A stretch of 60,410 nt of DNA from positions 1-60,410 of the forward strand of contig SHXR01000019.1 in assembly GCA_009693235.1 (NCBI GenBank). The letters run 5' to 3'. The DNA is from Betaproteobacteria bacterium (GTDB lineage Bacteria; Pseudomonadota; Gammaproteobacteria; Burkholderiales; SG8-39). The notes under the pieces were generated by a model that saw nothing but the letters and a program-made list of their open reading frames with translations, made no database searches and was not told the DNA's origin. The position numbers were made by a program, and so were the translations under genes. This document shows positions 44,614 through 53,492 of this stretch, piece after piece (position 1 is the first letter of the stretch; each line of letters begins with the position of its first letter).

Positions 44614-46397
44614 TTACCGCAGATGATGCACCGGCGCTAATTCGTACACCGGCGTCGCTATGCCTTCCATCCGCGCCTTCAATTGCAGCGCGAGAAATTT
44701 CGAATAGAACCGCGCTTGCATGAGATTGCCGCCATGGAACCACAGCCCCGGTTGTTGCGTGGGCTTCCACATATTGCGCAATTCTCCTTCCCAGGGCCCG
44801 GGATCGTTCTTCGTGTCTGAGCCCACACCCCAGCACTTGCCAACTCGGTCGGCGACTTCGCGCGAGATCAGTTTCTCGGCCCAACCGTTCATCGACCCGT
44901 AGCCGGTGGCAAAGACGATGAGATCGGCGGGCAAGGTGGTGCCATCGGTTAGCGTGATCGATTGTTCGCCGATGCGTTCGATGCCGACACGACTCTTTAG
45001 TTTGATGTGCCCATCGATGATGAGCTGCGAGGCGCCGACATCGATGTAATAGCCCGCGCCACGGCGAATGTAGCTGGAATGAATACCCGAGCCGTCTTCG
45101 CCGAACGTGAGCATGAAGCCGCGCTGTTCCAGGCCCTCATACAGTTTCGCGTCGCGCCGTTTGATCTCGTCATAGATCGGCCGTTGCACGCCGGGCGCCA
45201 GTTTGAGCGGCAGCGATGCCGCGGTCATGTCGGCGATATCGGTGGTGATGCCGGCCGCAACGGCCTCCTCGGAATAGAGGACGCTCCAGGCCAATTCTTT
45301 CAACATTTCGGAACGCACGACGAGCGTAGGAGATCGCTGGATCATCGTCACATCGGCGCCGTGCTCCCACAGATCGGCGCAGATGTCATGGGCAGAATTG
45401 TTGGAGCCGACAATGACGCATCGCTTGCCTTCATAGCCCAGGCCGCTTTGGTGCTGGCTGGAATGGCAGAGCGTGCCTTTGAACGAGGCCATACCAGGGA
45501 TATCCGGCATGTTCGGCACCCCCGACATGCCGGTGGCGAGGATGAGTTGCTTGGGGCGCAGTTGCATCGACTCACCATTACGTTTATCGCGATCTGCCAT
45601 TCACCCGCGTGGTAGGCGGCACCGACACACTCGGTGCCGCTCCAGTAGTTGATTTCCATCACCTTCGTGTACATCTCCAACCAATCACCGATCTTGTCTT
45701 TCGGCGAGAAGATCGGCCAATGATTGGGAAACGGCAGATAGGGCATATGGTCGTACCAGACCGGGTCATGCAGGCAAAGTGACCGGTAGCGTTTGCGCCA
45801 GGAATCACCGGCGCGTTCGTTCTTTTCGATCACGATGGTCGGTACGTCAAGACGCCGTAGACGGGCGGCCAGCGCAATGCCCGCTTGACCGCCTCCCACG
45901 ATCAGACAGTACGGTTGGTCGGTGTGGCCGAGTGCCTTCGCTTCCCGCTCTTTGCGTTCGAGCCAGGTCTCGCGATTCTTGAAGACACCATGCGCTGTGC
46001 CGAATTCCCGCGTCGGCCCCGCTTTTTCCTCAAAGCCATGCAGCGCTTGCAATGTCGTAAAGAGGGTCGAGCAGCGCCCATCCCGCAAGCGCACATGGCC
46101 TTTGCCTTGCCCGCTTTGCGTCTTGAATGAAATCCAGGCTTGGGTCACGCCATCTCTCTCACGCGCCGCACCGTCGAGCTTCCATTCATGCAGCAAGGTC
46201 GTGGCGAGCGTGGCGCGAAGCATCGCCTTGATGGCATCGCGCCCTTCAGACGTTGTGAGATTCCAGGTACAGGCCACAAAGTCGCGCCAAAAACACTGCG
46301 CGCCGAATAGCTCGACCGCCGCATCGATATCGCCCGCCGCCAATGCGCGAGCGAATACTTGAAGCCACCCCTCGACTTGTTGATTTGCATCTGCCAC
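44614..46397 (-). pseudogene. NTF2-domain/FAD monooxygenase gene with one-base frameshift
   Basis: The start is GTG at 46397 (AAGGGG upstream). The first part is an NTF2/SnoaL-like domain (VEGWLQVFARALAAGDIDAA), then a flavin monooxygenase with YCLIVGGGQAGIALAARLRR, DHMPYLPFPNHWPIF and ILATGMSGVPNMP. At the TTT run 45583-45585 (minus-strand AAA) one base is missing: GEWQIAI must continue as RNGESMQLRPKQL, but the frame runs on to an unrelated tail ending at 45348. The second half has an intact NADPH motif (VIVGSNNSAHDICADL) and ends normally at 44614. Total length 1784 is 3n-1, fitting one deletion. Family members do Baeyer-Villiger or N-oxidation chemistry. Confidence 0.82.
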
Positions 46398-46407
46398 AAG
46401 ATCCCCT

Positions 46408-47506
46408 TTAGTTGCGGTCTTTTAGTACGCTGCGGCGCAGCTGATCGAGTTCGATGCTTTCAAACAGCGTCTTGAAATTGCCTTCGCCGAAACCTTGATC
46501 GCCCTTGCGCTGAATGAATTCAAAGAAGATCGGCCCGAGCTGATTATCAGAAAAAATCTGCAACAACAACGCCCCCCGCTTTGCCATCAATCAACACTTT
46601 GCGCTCTTTGAGTGCAGCGACGTCTTCGCCATGGCCCGGGATGCGCTGGTCGATCAACTCGTAGTAGGTGTCCGCCGTATCGAGAAGCTTCACGCCGTTC
46701 GCCCGCAGCGCATCGACCGCTTGCAGCAAGTCGTTGGCGGCGAGTGCGATGTGTTGGATCCCTTCGTCGTGATACTTGTCGAGATACTCCTGGATTTGCC
46801 CGGCGGTCTGATTGCCTTCTTCGTTGATCGGGATGCGAATCTTGCCGAAAGGGCTGGTCATCGCCTTGCTCTTCACACCGGTCACCTGACCTTCGATATC
46901 GAAGTAACGCACTTCCGTGAAATTGAAGAGCTGTTCGTAAAACTCCGCCCATTCACCCATTCTGCCGCGATGCACGTTGTGGGTGAGGTGATCGATGACG
47001 GCGAGGCCGAGGCCGGGTGCATCGAGCCTTTCATTCGGCAGCGCTTCAAAATAGACATCATAGAAGCCGATATTGCCGATGTCCCCCGGATGCGCATTGT
47101 TTTTGCCCCGCCATCGATCGGCAAGATAGATGAGGCTGTCGCCGATGCCTTTGATGGCCGGGATGTTCAATTCACCCGGCCCGGCTTGCCCGGCATAACC
47201 CCATGCACCGAGCGATATCGCACGCTCATAGGCGAGCTTGGCATCCTGGACGCGAAACCCGATCGCGCAAATGGACGGGCCATGCTGGCGTGCGAAGCGT
47301 TGCGCGAAGGAATCCGGTTCGGCATTCAAAATGAAATTGATTTCACCTTGCCGATACAGCACGACGTTCTTGTGCCGGTGCCGGGCGACCGCCTTGAAAC
47401 CCATGCGCTCGAACACTTGCCGCATTGCGACCGGATCGGGCGCGGCATACTCGACAAACTCGAAGCCGTCGGTACCCATCGGGTTGTCAGCGGGTAGAAA
47501 CGCCAT
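46408..47506 (-). pseudogene. hppD: 4-hydroxyphenylpyruvate dioxygenase gene with G-run frameshift
   Basis: Start ATG at 47506, AGGAAA upstream. The body is a clear HPPD: GFEFVEYAAPDPVAMRQVFE, the first metal His in VIDHLTHNVHRGRM, the SPFGKIRIPINEE motif and the second His in GIQHIALAANDLL. In the six-base G run complementary to 46571-46576 one base is extra. The frame then reads GVVVADFF and stops, while the true continuation is [19 protein letters not shown], which carries the third metal ligand Glu, then [14 protein letters not shown] to a stop at 46408. The length 1099 is 3n+1. The truncated product lacks the metal Glu and the C-terminal helix, so it should be inactive. Confidence 0.85.
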
Positions 47507-47520
47507 GGGCACGTTTCCTA

Positions 47521-48492
47521 TCAATCGACCTTGATGCCTGCTTGTTTGACGAGGCGCGCGTACTTCGCCATTTCCGCGCGGAGAAATCGGTTGGCCGCAT
47601 CGGGGGATTGCAGGCTGATGTCGTTGCCTTGTTTGGTCATGGCATCGCGTACTTCGGGTGATGCGAAGGCAGCGCTGAGCGCGGTCACGATGCGCGTCGA
47701 TTGCGTGATTGGCAGCTTCGCCGGACCGATGACGGCGAACCACGCCTCGACGATGTAATTGGGGAGTCCTTGTTCAACAACCGTGGGCAGCTCGGGTGCC
47801 GCAGACGTTCTCTTCGCGCCGCCGACACCGAGAGCGCGCAGATTGCCGGCCCTGATATGGCCTTGCGCTGCCGGCAGCGCGAGAACCCCCATCTCGACTT
47901 GACCGCCGATCAGATCGGTGACCATCGGTGCGACGCCTTTGTAGGGAATATGGCGGACCTGCACGTCTGCTTCAGCAACGAACATCTCGGCGGCAAGATG
48001 GAGAATCGTGCCGTTACCCGATGAGGCGTAGTTGTACGCATCGGGCTTGGCCTTGAGGAATGCCACCAGCTCCTGAATGTTGTTGACCGGCACCTTGGCC
48101 GGATTCACCACGACGACGAGCGGCGTGGTACCGAGCACGGTAATCGGCGTGATGTCCTCAATCGCATCGAAGGGCAATCTTGCGTAGACGCTCGGGAAAA
48201 TGACATGATTATTGGAGATCACGCTGATCGTCGTGCCATCCGGGGGCGACTTGACCAATGCAAGCGTGCCGGTAATCCCGCCCGCACCCGGTTGATTCTC
48301 AATCACGACCGGTTGGCCAAGGGCCTTGGACAAAGCGGGGCCCACGGTCCGCGTAATCGCATCGACGCCCGAACCGGCGCTGACTGGCAGGATGATGCGC
48401 AGCGGCTTGTCAGTGTTCTGTGCGTGCGCGGCAGACGTTGCGCACGCCATCACCAACATCGTGCTGTTGAGAAATTTATGCAGGCCAGTCAT
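47521..48492 (-). CDS. Bug/TctC-family tripartite tricarboxylate transporter receptor 3
   Basis: A 323-residue Bug receptor. It has a signal peptide (LNSTMLVMACATSAAHAQ) and the mature start DKPLRIILPVSAGSGVDAIT; the IPYKGVAPMVTDLIGGQVEM stretch is typical. The start at 48492 has GGAG about 8 bases upstream. It lies between the CoA-transferase and HPPD genes in one minus-strand transcript (spacings of 33 and 14 bases), suggesting that its ligand is the compound degraded by these enzymes. Confidence 0.93.
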   Translation of the reverse strand: MTGLHKFLNSTMLVMACATSAAHAQNTDKPLRIILPVSAGSGVDAITRTVGPALSKALGQPVVIENQPGAGGITGTLALVKSPPDGTTISVISNNHVIFPSVYARLPFDAIEDITPITVLGTTPLVVVVNPAKVPVNNIQELVAFLKAKPDAYNYASSGNGTILHLAAEMFVAEADVQVRHIPYKGVAPMVTDLIGGQVEMGVLALPAAQGHIRAGNLRALGVGGAKRTSAAPELPTVVEQGLPNYIVEAWFAVIGPAKLPITQSTRIVTALSAAFASPEVRDAMTKQGNDISLQSPDAANRFLRAEMAKYARLVKQAGIKVD

Positions 48493-48525
48493 CGTGTACC
48501 ACTCCATGCGATGAAACGTCGACGT

Positions 48526-49722
48526 CTATGCAACCGCGCGCGCCGCTCGCAGCGCCTCGATCGCGGTTTTCTCGTAGCCTAGGCTGGCGAGCAATTGTTC
48601 GGTGTGCTCCCCTAGCACGGGCGGCTGAATACGTACACCGAGTCGCTCGCCGTCCATCATCAATGGCGTCAAGGCGGTTTGGGTGATTTCACCGGCGCGT
48701 TTGCCATCGGGGATACGAATATCGGCCAGCCCGCCGGTCGCGCGCAGGTGGGGGTCATCGAACAGATCCTCTGGTTTTGCAATCGGTGCGAACGGGAGGC
48801 CGTTCTGCTCGAATAGGGCTGACAACTCGCGTGCCGAATAACCGGCCAAGCGGGAACGGAGCACCGGCATCAGCGAGGCGCGCGCCCGGACGCGATCATT
48901 ATTGGTGGCGTGCCTTGCGTCGGCTTTCAGATCATCGTAGCCAAATGCTCGACAAAAGGCCTTCCATTGCGTGTCGCTCACCACTGCAAGAAAAATCTGC
49001 GCACCATCCTTCACGGTGAAGACATCATAGATTGCCCATGACGAAATGCGATCGGGCATCGGCGCAGGCGCCTGGCCGGTCACCGCGTATTGCAGCATAT
49101 GCTGGCCAACCAGGAACACATTGTTCTCAAACAGCGCTGACTGCACTTCTTGTCCAAGGCCTGTCACTGCGCGCTGCATGAGCGCGGCCATGGCGCCGAT
49201 CGCACCAAACATGCCGCCCATGATGTCGTTCACGCTGGTCCCTGCGCGCAATGGATCGCCCGGACGCCCCGTCATATAGGCAAGGCCACCCATCATTTGC
49301 ACCACTTCATCGAGCGCGGTGCGATGCTCGTACGGTCCGGGCAAAAAACCCTTGTGACTCACATAGACCAGGCGCGGATGCACTTTGCGCAGTGCTTCGT
49401 AGGCAAGGCCGTATTTGTCGAGCGCACCCGGCTTGAAATTTTCGGCGACGACATCGGCGGTCCCCACGAGCTTGTGGGCGACGTCGAGGCCCTGGGGATG
49501 GCGCAGATCGATCGCGATACTTTGCTTGTTGCGATTGAACATCGGGAAGAATCCGGCGCCGGCACCGAGCAAGTGACGGGTCCGATCGCCATCGATCGGT
49601 TCGACTTTGATGACGTCTGCACCCAGATCGGCCAGGATCATGCCGCAGGTCGGGCCCATCACCATGTGGGTGAATTCGACGACACGAATACCGGCAAGGG
49701 GTGCACTGACTGGTGTGCTCAT
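48526..49722 (-). CDS. CaiB/BaiF family (class III) CoA-transferase
   Basis: A 398-residue class III CoA-transferase. It starts PLAGIRVVEFTHMVMGPTCG and continues VIKVEPIDGDRTRHLLGAG and AIDLRHPQGLDVAHKLV. The catalytic Asp lies in AGTSVNDIMGGMFGA (about residue 168). Such enzymes move CoA between organic acids and often activate a substrate as its CoA ester. It overlaps the following hydroxy-acid oxidase gene by ATGA, so a CoA ester and a 2-hydroxy acid are handled together. The substrate is unknown. Confidence 0.93.
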   Translation of the reverse strand: MSTPVSAPLAGIRVVEFTHMVMGPTCGMILADLGADVIKVEPIDGDRTRHLLGAGAGFFPMFNRNKQSIAIDLRHPQGLDVAHKLVGTADVVAENFKPGALDKYGLAYEALRKVHPRLVYVSHKGFLPGPYEHRTALDEVVQMMGGLAYMTGRPGDPLRAGTSVNDIMGGMFGAIGAMAALMQRAVTGLGQEVQSALFENNVFLVGQHMLQYAVTGQAPAPMPDRISSWAIYDVFTVKDGAQIFLAVVSDTQWKAFCRAFGYDDLKADARHATNNDRVRARASLMPVLRSRLAGYSARELSALFEQNGLPFAPIAKPEDLFDDPHLRATGGLADIRIPDGKRAGEITQTALTPLMMDGERLGVRIQPPVLGEHTEQLLASLGYEKTAIEALRAARAVA

Positions 49723-50876
49723 GCGGGTCTGCGACCGACCAGATCAGGCGTGATGTCCGCGATGCGTGGCGTGCCGCAAAGTTGCATGGCGCGAATCAGT
49801 TCATCGGTGAGGATATCGAGCGCACGCCTTGCACCTTGCTCACCGCCTGCTGCTACGCCGTAGAGACCGGCGCGGCCAATCGCACCGGCCTCGCCACCCA
49901 GCGCGCGAATCATGAAGAGGTCCGCGCCACGCCGAATGCCGCCATCCATGATCACCGATACCTTGTTACCGACGGCAGCGGCAATCGCGGTCATTGCATC
50001 AAATGAGGCGATGGCGCCGTCCAGTTGGCGCCCACCATGGTTCGAGACCCAGATGCCATCGACGCCCAGCGCCACCAAACGCATGGCATCATCGACGCGA
50101 CTCACTCCTTTGATGATCAGTTTGCGTTTCCAGCGATCGCGCATGCGGGCGAGATCGTCCCAATTGAATGCCGGATCGGTATCGCGCGCGACCGATGAGG
50201 CGAGCGTCTCGCCAGTCTGCTCACTGCCACGATAGCCGCGGATATTGATGAAATCGGGCAAGCCGCCATTGGCAAGAATGCTAAGGGCCCAGGCCGGTTT
50301 GCGCATTCCTTTCAGATAGTGACGTAGCTGCGGCTTGAAGCGCGTGCTAAAGCCATTGCGAAAATCGCGTTCACGCTTGCCACCGACGGCCAGATCGACG
50401 GTTGGTATCAACGCTTCGAAACCCGCGGCTTCCGCGCGAGCGATGAGTTTTTCCATGAAGCCGCGATCCTGCAAGACGTACAGCTGAAACCACAGTCGGC
50501 CGGACGCCTGTTGAGCGATCGCTTCGATCGAGGCGGTGGCGTTGGTCGACAAGGTGTAAGGAATGCCAAGATTGGCTGCGGTCCGTGCGATGGCAAGGTC
50601 CGCGCCGGGACGCCCCATACCGATGCCGCCGGTGGGGGCGATGACCAACGGATACTTAGCCGGCCTGCCGACGATCTCGCAGGTGGAATCGATGGCCGAA
50701 ACGTCTTGCAAGACTTTCGGCAGCAGGCACCATCGATGGAAAGCCGCACGATTATCCCGCAGCGTGATCTCGTCTTCAGAGCCGCCATCGAAGAAATCAA
50801 AGATGGCGCGCGGCAGCCTTTGCTCGGCGCCGCGACGCAGATCTTCGATGTTGTAGTACTGCGAAATATCAGGCAT
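49719..50876 (-). CDS. FMN-dependent alpha-hydroxy-acid oxidase/dehydrogenase
   Basis: A 385-residue protein of the glycolate/lactate/mandelate oxidase family. Markers are YYNIEDLRRGAEQRLPRAIF at the start, PLVIAPTGGIGMGRPGADLA, the catalytic-site stretch GIWVSNHGGRQLDGA (His base) and the phosphate-binding IMDGGIRRGADLFMIRALG. It oxidises an L-2-hydroxy acid to the 2-oxo acid with FMN. It is the first gene of a minus-strand unit that runs on to the CoA-transferase, a Bug receptor, HPPD and the monooxygenase; mandelate- or phenyllactate-like chemistry would suit an HPPD partner, but this is inference. Confidence 0.92.
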   Translation of the reverse strand: MPDISQYYNIEDLRRGAEQRLPRAIFDFFDGGSEDEITLRDNRAAFHRWCLLPKVLQDVSAIDSTCEIVGRPAKYPLVIAPTGGIGMGRPGADLAIARTAANLGIPYTLSTNATASIEAIAQQASGRLWFQLYVLQDRGFMEKLIARAEAAGFEALIPTVDLAVGGKRERDFRNGFSTRFKPQLRHYLKGMRKPAWALSILANGGLPDFINIRGYRGSEQTGETLASSVARDTDPAFNWDDLARMRDRWKRKLIIKGVSRVDDAMRLVALGVDGIWVSNHGGRQLDGAIASFDAMTAIAAAVGNKVSVIMDGGIRRGADLFMIRALGGEAGAIGRAGLYGVAAGGEQGARRALDILTDELIRAMQLCGTPRIADITPDLVGRRPA

Positions 50877-50923
50877 GAATCTATTGATATTTTCCTGATG
50901 CGCGCCAGCGAATTAGGACTGAC

Positions 50924-50972
50924 CTCACCCTCGCCCCCTGCGGGAGAGGGACCGGGAGAGGGGAATTGAGCG
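50924..50972. repeat. REP-like palindromic intergenic repeat, copy 3
   Basis: TGACCTCACCCTCGCCCCCT then GCGGGAGAGGGACCGGGAGA is an inverted-repeat-rich sequence of the CCCTCTCCC...GGGAGAGGG kind, similar in layout to copies at 3250 and 16019 but not identical. It lies between the alcohol dehydrogenase end and the hydroxy-acid oxidase start. Such repeats are often multi-copy in a genome. Confidence 0.5.
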
Positions 50973-51005
50973 TTCCCACGATGAATCTCATCTGATTTGA
51001 AACGC

Positions 51006-52061
51006 TCAATTGGAGGGATTGATCACGCCCTTGCCGTCCGACTGCTCATCGAACCACTGGTAGGCCTCCACCGCCTGTTCGAGCTTCCATCGATGGGTGA
51101 AAAGCTTGTCGACATTGATCTTGCGATCGGCGACGTAGCGCGCGCAATCGGCCTGGCCGACGGTTGAAAACGTCCACGAACCTATCAACGTAACTTGGCG
51201 GCGCAGCATGTCATTGCTCACATTGAGGGTGACGGTTTCACCTTCACCGACGTAACACGCTTTGCCCCAGGTGCGCACGCACTGCACCGCCTGCTGGCGC
51301 GCGGCCGGCGACGATGAAGCGTCAAGCGAGAGGTCTGCGCCGCGCCCATGGGTGAGATCCTTGATCGCACCGACCACATTTTCGGTCTTGGTGGGATTGA
51401 TCAGCTCGGTGGCACCAAATTCTCTCGCGCGCGTAAGGCGTGTATCGCTCACATCGAGTGCAATCACCCGCGCGCCCATCGACGCGGCGAGCTGCGTCGC
51501 CGAAAGGCCCACCGGGCCCTGGCCAAAGATCGCAATCGTATGATCGCCTTGCAAGCTAAGCCGATGCAGCGCGCCCCAGGCCGTTCCGGTACCGCAGGAA
51601 ATCGCCGCACCGGTATCGAACGATAACGAATCCGGTAGCGGCACCAAGGTCCGCGCCGGACACTTCATATAGCGTGCATGCCCGCCGTGTCCGGTGGTGC
51701 CGTAGACCTCCGCAACCCCTTCGAAACAAAGTTGCATCCAACCGGTCGAGCAGTGGTCGCACACACCGCAGCCGCGGTAATGATGTTGCATCACGCGCTG
51801 ACCAACACGTGCCTGCTTCTCGGTGACACCCGCGCCAACTGCCACGACAACGCCGCAGGGTTCATGACCGGCAATGACCGGGCCGCCCGACATCTTGAAG
51901 CCAAGCGCCGCGGGTCCACCGGCATTGCGATACATCTTCAGATCGCTGCCGCACATGCCCGAGGCTTTGATTTCCAGCACCACTTCACCTGGGCCGGGAG
52001 TGGGATCGGGAAACTCCTTGAATTCGATCTGGCGATTGCCGGGGAAAATGACGCCTTTCAT
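51006..52061 (-). CDS. Zinc-dependent alcohol dehydrogenase (MDR superfamily)
   Basis: A 351-residue enzyme with the zinc-type signature. The catalytic-zinc Cys is in KASGMCGSDLKMYRNAG and the His/Glu pair in AGHEPCGVVVAVG. The structural zinc site is partly visible in HYRGCGVCDHCSTGWMQLC. The coenzyme-binding Rossmann motif is IAIFGQGPVGLSATQLAAS, followed by an Asp (IALDVSDTRL) that favours NAD. It oxidises an alcohol to aldehyde or ketone. It is transcribed away from the PstS-like remnant. The substrate is not known. Confidence 0.93.
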   Translation of the reverse strand: MKGVIFPGNRQIEFKEFPDPTPGPGEVVLEIKASGMCGSDLKMYRNAGGPAALGFKMSGGPVIAGHEPCGVVVAVGAGVTEKQARVGQRVMQHHYRGCGVCDHCSTGWMQLCFEGVAEVYGTTGHGGHARYMKCPARTLVPLPDSLSFDTGAAISCGTGTAWGALHRLSLQGDHTIAIFGQGPVGLSATQLAASMGARVIALDVSDTRLTRAREFGATELINPTKTENVVGAIKDLTHGRGADLSLDASSSPAARQQAVQCVRTWGKACYVGEGETVTLNVSNDMLRRQVTLIGSWTFSTVGQADCARYVADRKINVDKLFTHRWKLEQAVEAYQWFDEQSDGKGVINPSN

Positions 52062-52361
52062 GGCCTGCTCTCCTTATTGGGAATCCATGCGCTGCCATTT
52101 TGGCGCATTTCGCGGGGTAGGGCGAAAGAGCAAGGCGTCAGCGAGGACCATCGGATGGCGCGCTCCTTGCCGCACCACCGGAAATTGACCGGTTGATGCG
52201 CGAACCTGATGGCGCAATAGGAAAGTGCGCAGGTCAGCACGCATTGCAGAGAAGTTGCAAGCCGGTCGTTGTGGGTCTATCAATCGGGTGTAGGTTGGTA
52301 CGGCTAGCAGATCGCGCACTGTGCGGTAAATGCGCCATCAATTTTCAGTATCGGAGTGGTG
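52062..52361. other. Divergent intergenic region, no gene seen
   Basis: The 300 bases between the divergent alcohol dehydrogenase and the PstS-like remnant show no supported coding frame. Promoters for both genes should lie here. I see no clear -10/-35 pair. Confidence 0.3.
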
Positions 52362-52758
52362 ATGAAGCGTCGACTATTCACTGCTCTCCTTGCGCTTTTA
52401 TTGCCTGCCTTCGCGTGGTCCGAAGACCTCGTGATTCCGGGCGCGGGCTCCCCTGAGACCGTAACCAGAATGCTCGGCGAGGCATTCAACGCCCGCCAAA
52501 GCGCCCATCGTGTAACGGTACCAAAGAGCACCCGAGGAGTGGGTGCGATCCGGGCCATCGAGCAGAATGAATCGGTGCTGGCGCGCACCGTCGAACGTGT
52601 TTGCCGACGATCGCAATCAGTGCCTTGAGGCGGGTATGGATGATCATCTTGCGAAACCGTACACCAAGAATCAGCTTACCTTAATGCTCGGGCGATGGAT
52701 TCCTCGGTACCGCGGGGGAACAGTCGCGGCGGTACCACGCCAGGTAGCGGTCGGATAG
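52362..52758 (+). pseudogene. Deletion fusion of a PstS-like binding protein and a receiver-domain tail
   Basis: Start at 52362 with GGAG upstream: MKRRLFTALLALLLPAFAWS is a signal peptide, then EDLVIPGAGSPETVTRMLG and FNARQSAHRVTVPKS, nearly the same as the intact paralog at 53493. After NESVLART (about 52588) the sequence changes to another frame reading NVFADDRNQCLEAGMDDHLA, then KPYTKNQLTLMLGRWIP, the end of a response-regulator receiver (MDDHLAKP motif), up to 52758. The middle of the binding protein and most of a hybrid kinase are deleted. This implies that the locus once held a binding protein plus hybrid-kinase pair like the one at 27560-30891. Confidence 0.75.
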
Positions 52759-52802
52759 GGATTGAGCGAATCGCTCGGGTGCTTACGGCGGTATCGTGTG
52801 CG

Positions 52803-53081
52803 CTAGGTTGTTGGCGGCCGGCGGCCGACCATGAATTTCGCACCTTCCGGCCCATACCACTCGGTGCGTTCGCAGCCAGTGGCCATCGTGAAGATATTGC
52901 CTGCGCGGTAGGTTTTTTGCTTGCCTTCCCAACGCAACACCAGCTCGCCTTCTAGCATCTGTGCCCGCACATGAAATGGGTGGGAATGCACTGCATTGAA
53001 TAGATTGGGTTCGATCGACCGAGTGTCGATGTCGGTGAATCCGTCCCGTTCGAGGTCGGCCTTGAAGGTTGCCAAGTCCAT
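52803..53081 (-). CDS. Small cupin-domain protein
   Basis: A 92-residue cupin. The pattern is FKADLERDGFTDIDTRSIEP, NAVHSHPFHVRAQMLEGELV (cupin His pair), then YRAGNIFTMATGCERTEWYG. The start at 53081 is chosen because AAGGA lies about 8 bases upstream; earlier in-frame ATGs (53090, 53120) lack a site. Short cupins of this kind bind a metal but their function is unassigned. It lies alone on the minus strand between the two PstS-like loci. Confidence 0.8.
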   Translation of the reverse strand: MDLATFKADLERDGFTDIDTRSIEPNLFNAVHSHPFHVRAQMLEGELVLRWEGKQKTYRAGNIFTMATGCERTEWYGPEGAKFMVGRRPPTT

Positions 53082-53492
53082 GGTGGTCATCCTTGCATGT
53101 TCCGGTTCGTTGCGATTCATTCGCATCGTGAGGATAGTCGATACGCCGGTTCTCCAACTTATGGGCGATGCCGCGCAACCAATCGGTCGGTGCATGCCCT
53201 GCAACCGCACTGAAATCAGCAAGTCGGTGCACCAAATCGCTATTGTGATAGCTCAGCAAGCGGGACTGGCCACATTCTTGAGAAGTTGCCGCAGTGCATA
53301 GTTACCGACATTGCAAGCGAGGTAGGATTGTTATGTTGGTAGGCGAGAGGAAACGCCGCCCGCGCGTTGGAGAATCACTCAACAAGGGGGCTCGCCCTCT
53401 CGTAACTTCCCGAACATTTGCGTACGCTGATTACGCGGGATAGCTTTATCAGCGCTTCCTTAGACGCATAGGCGGATTTCTAATACTAGAAA
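53082..53492. other. Intergenic region, no gene seen
   Basis: About 410 bases between the cupin and the PstS-like gene, transcribed outward on both sides. The sequence is less GC-rich near 53280-53340. I see no coding frame, tRNA or terminator-like hairpin. It should hold both promoters. Confidence 0.3.
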
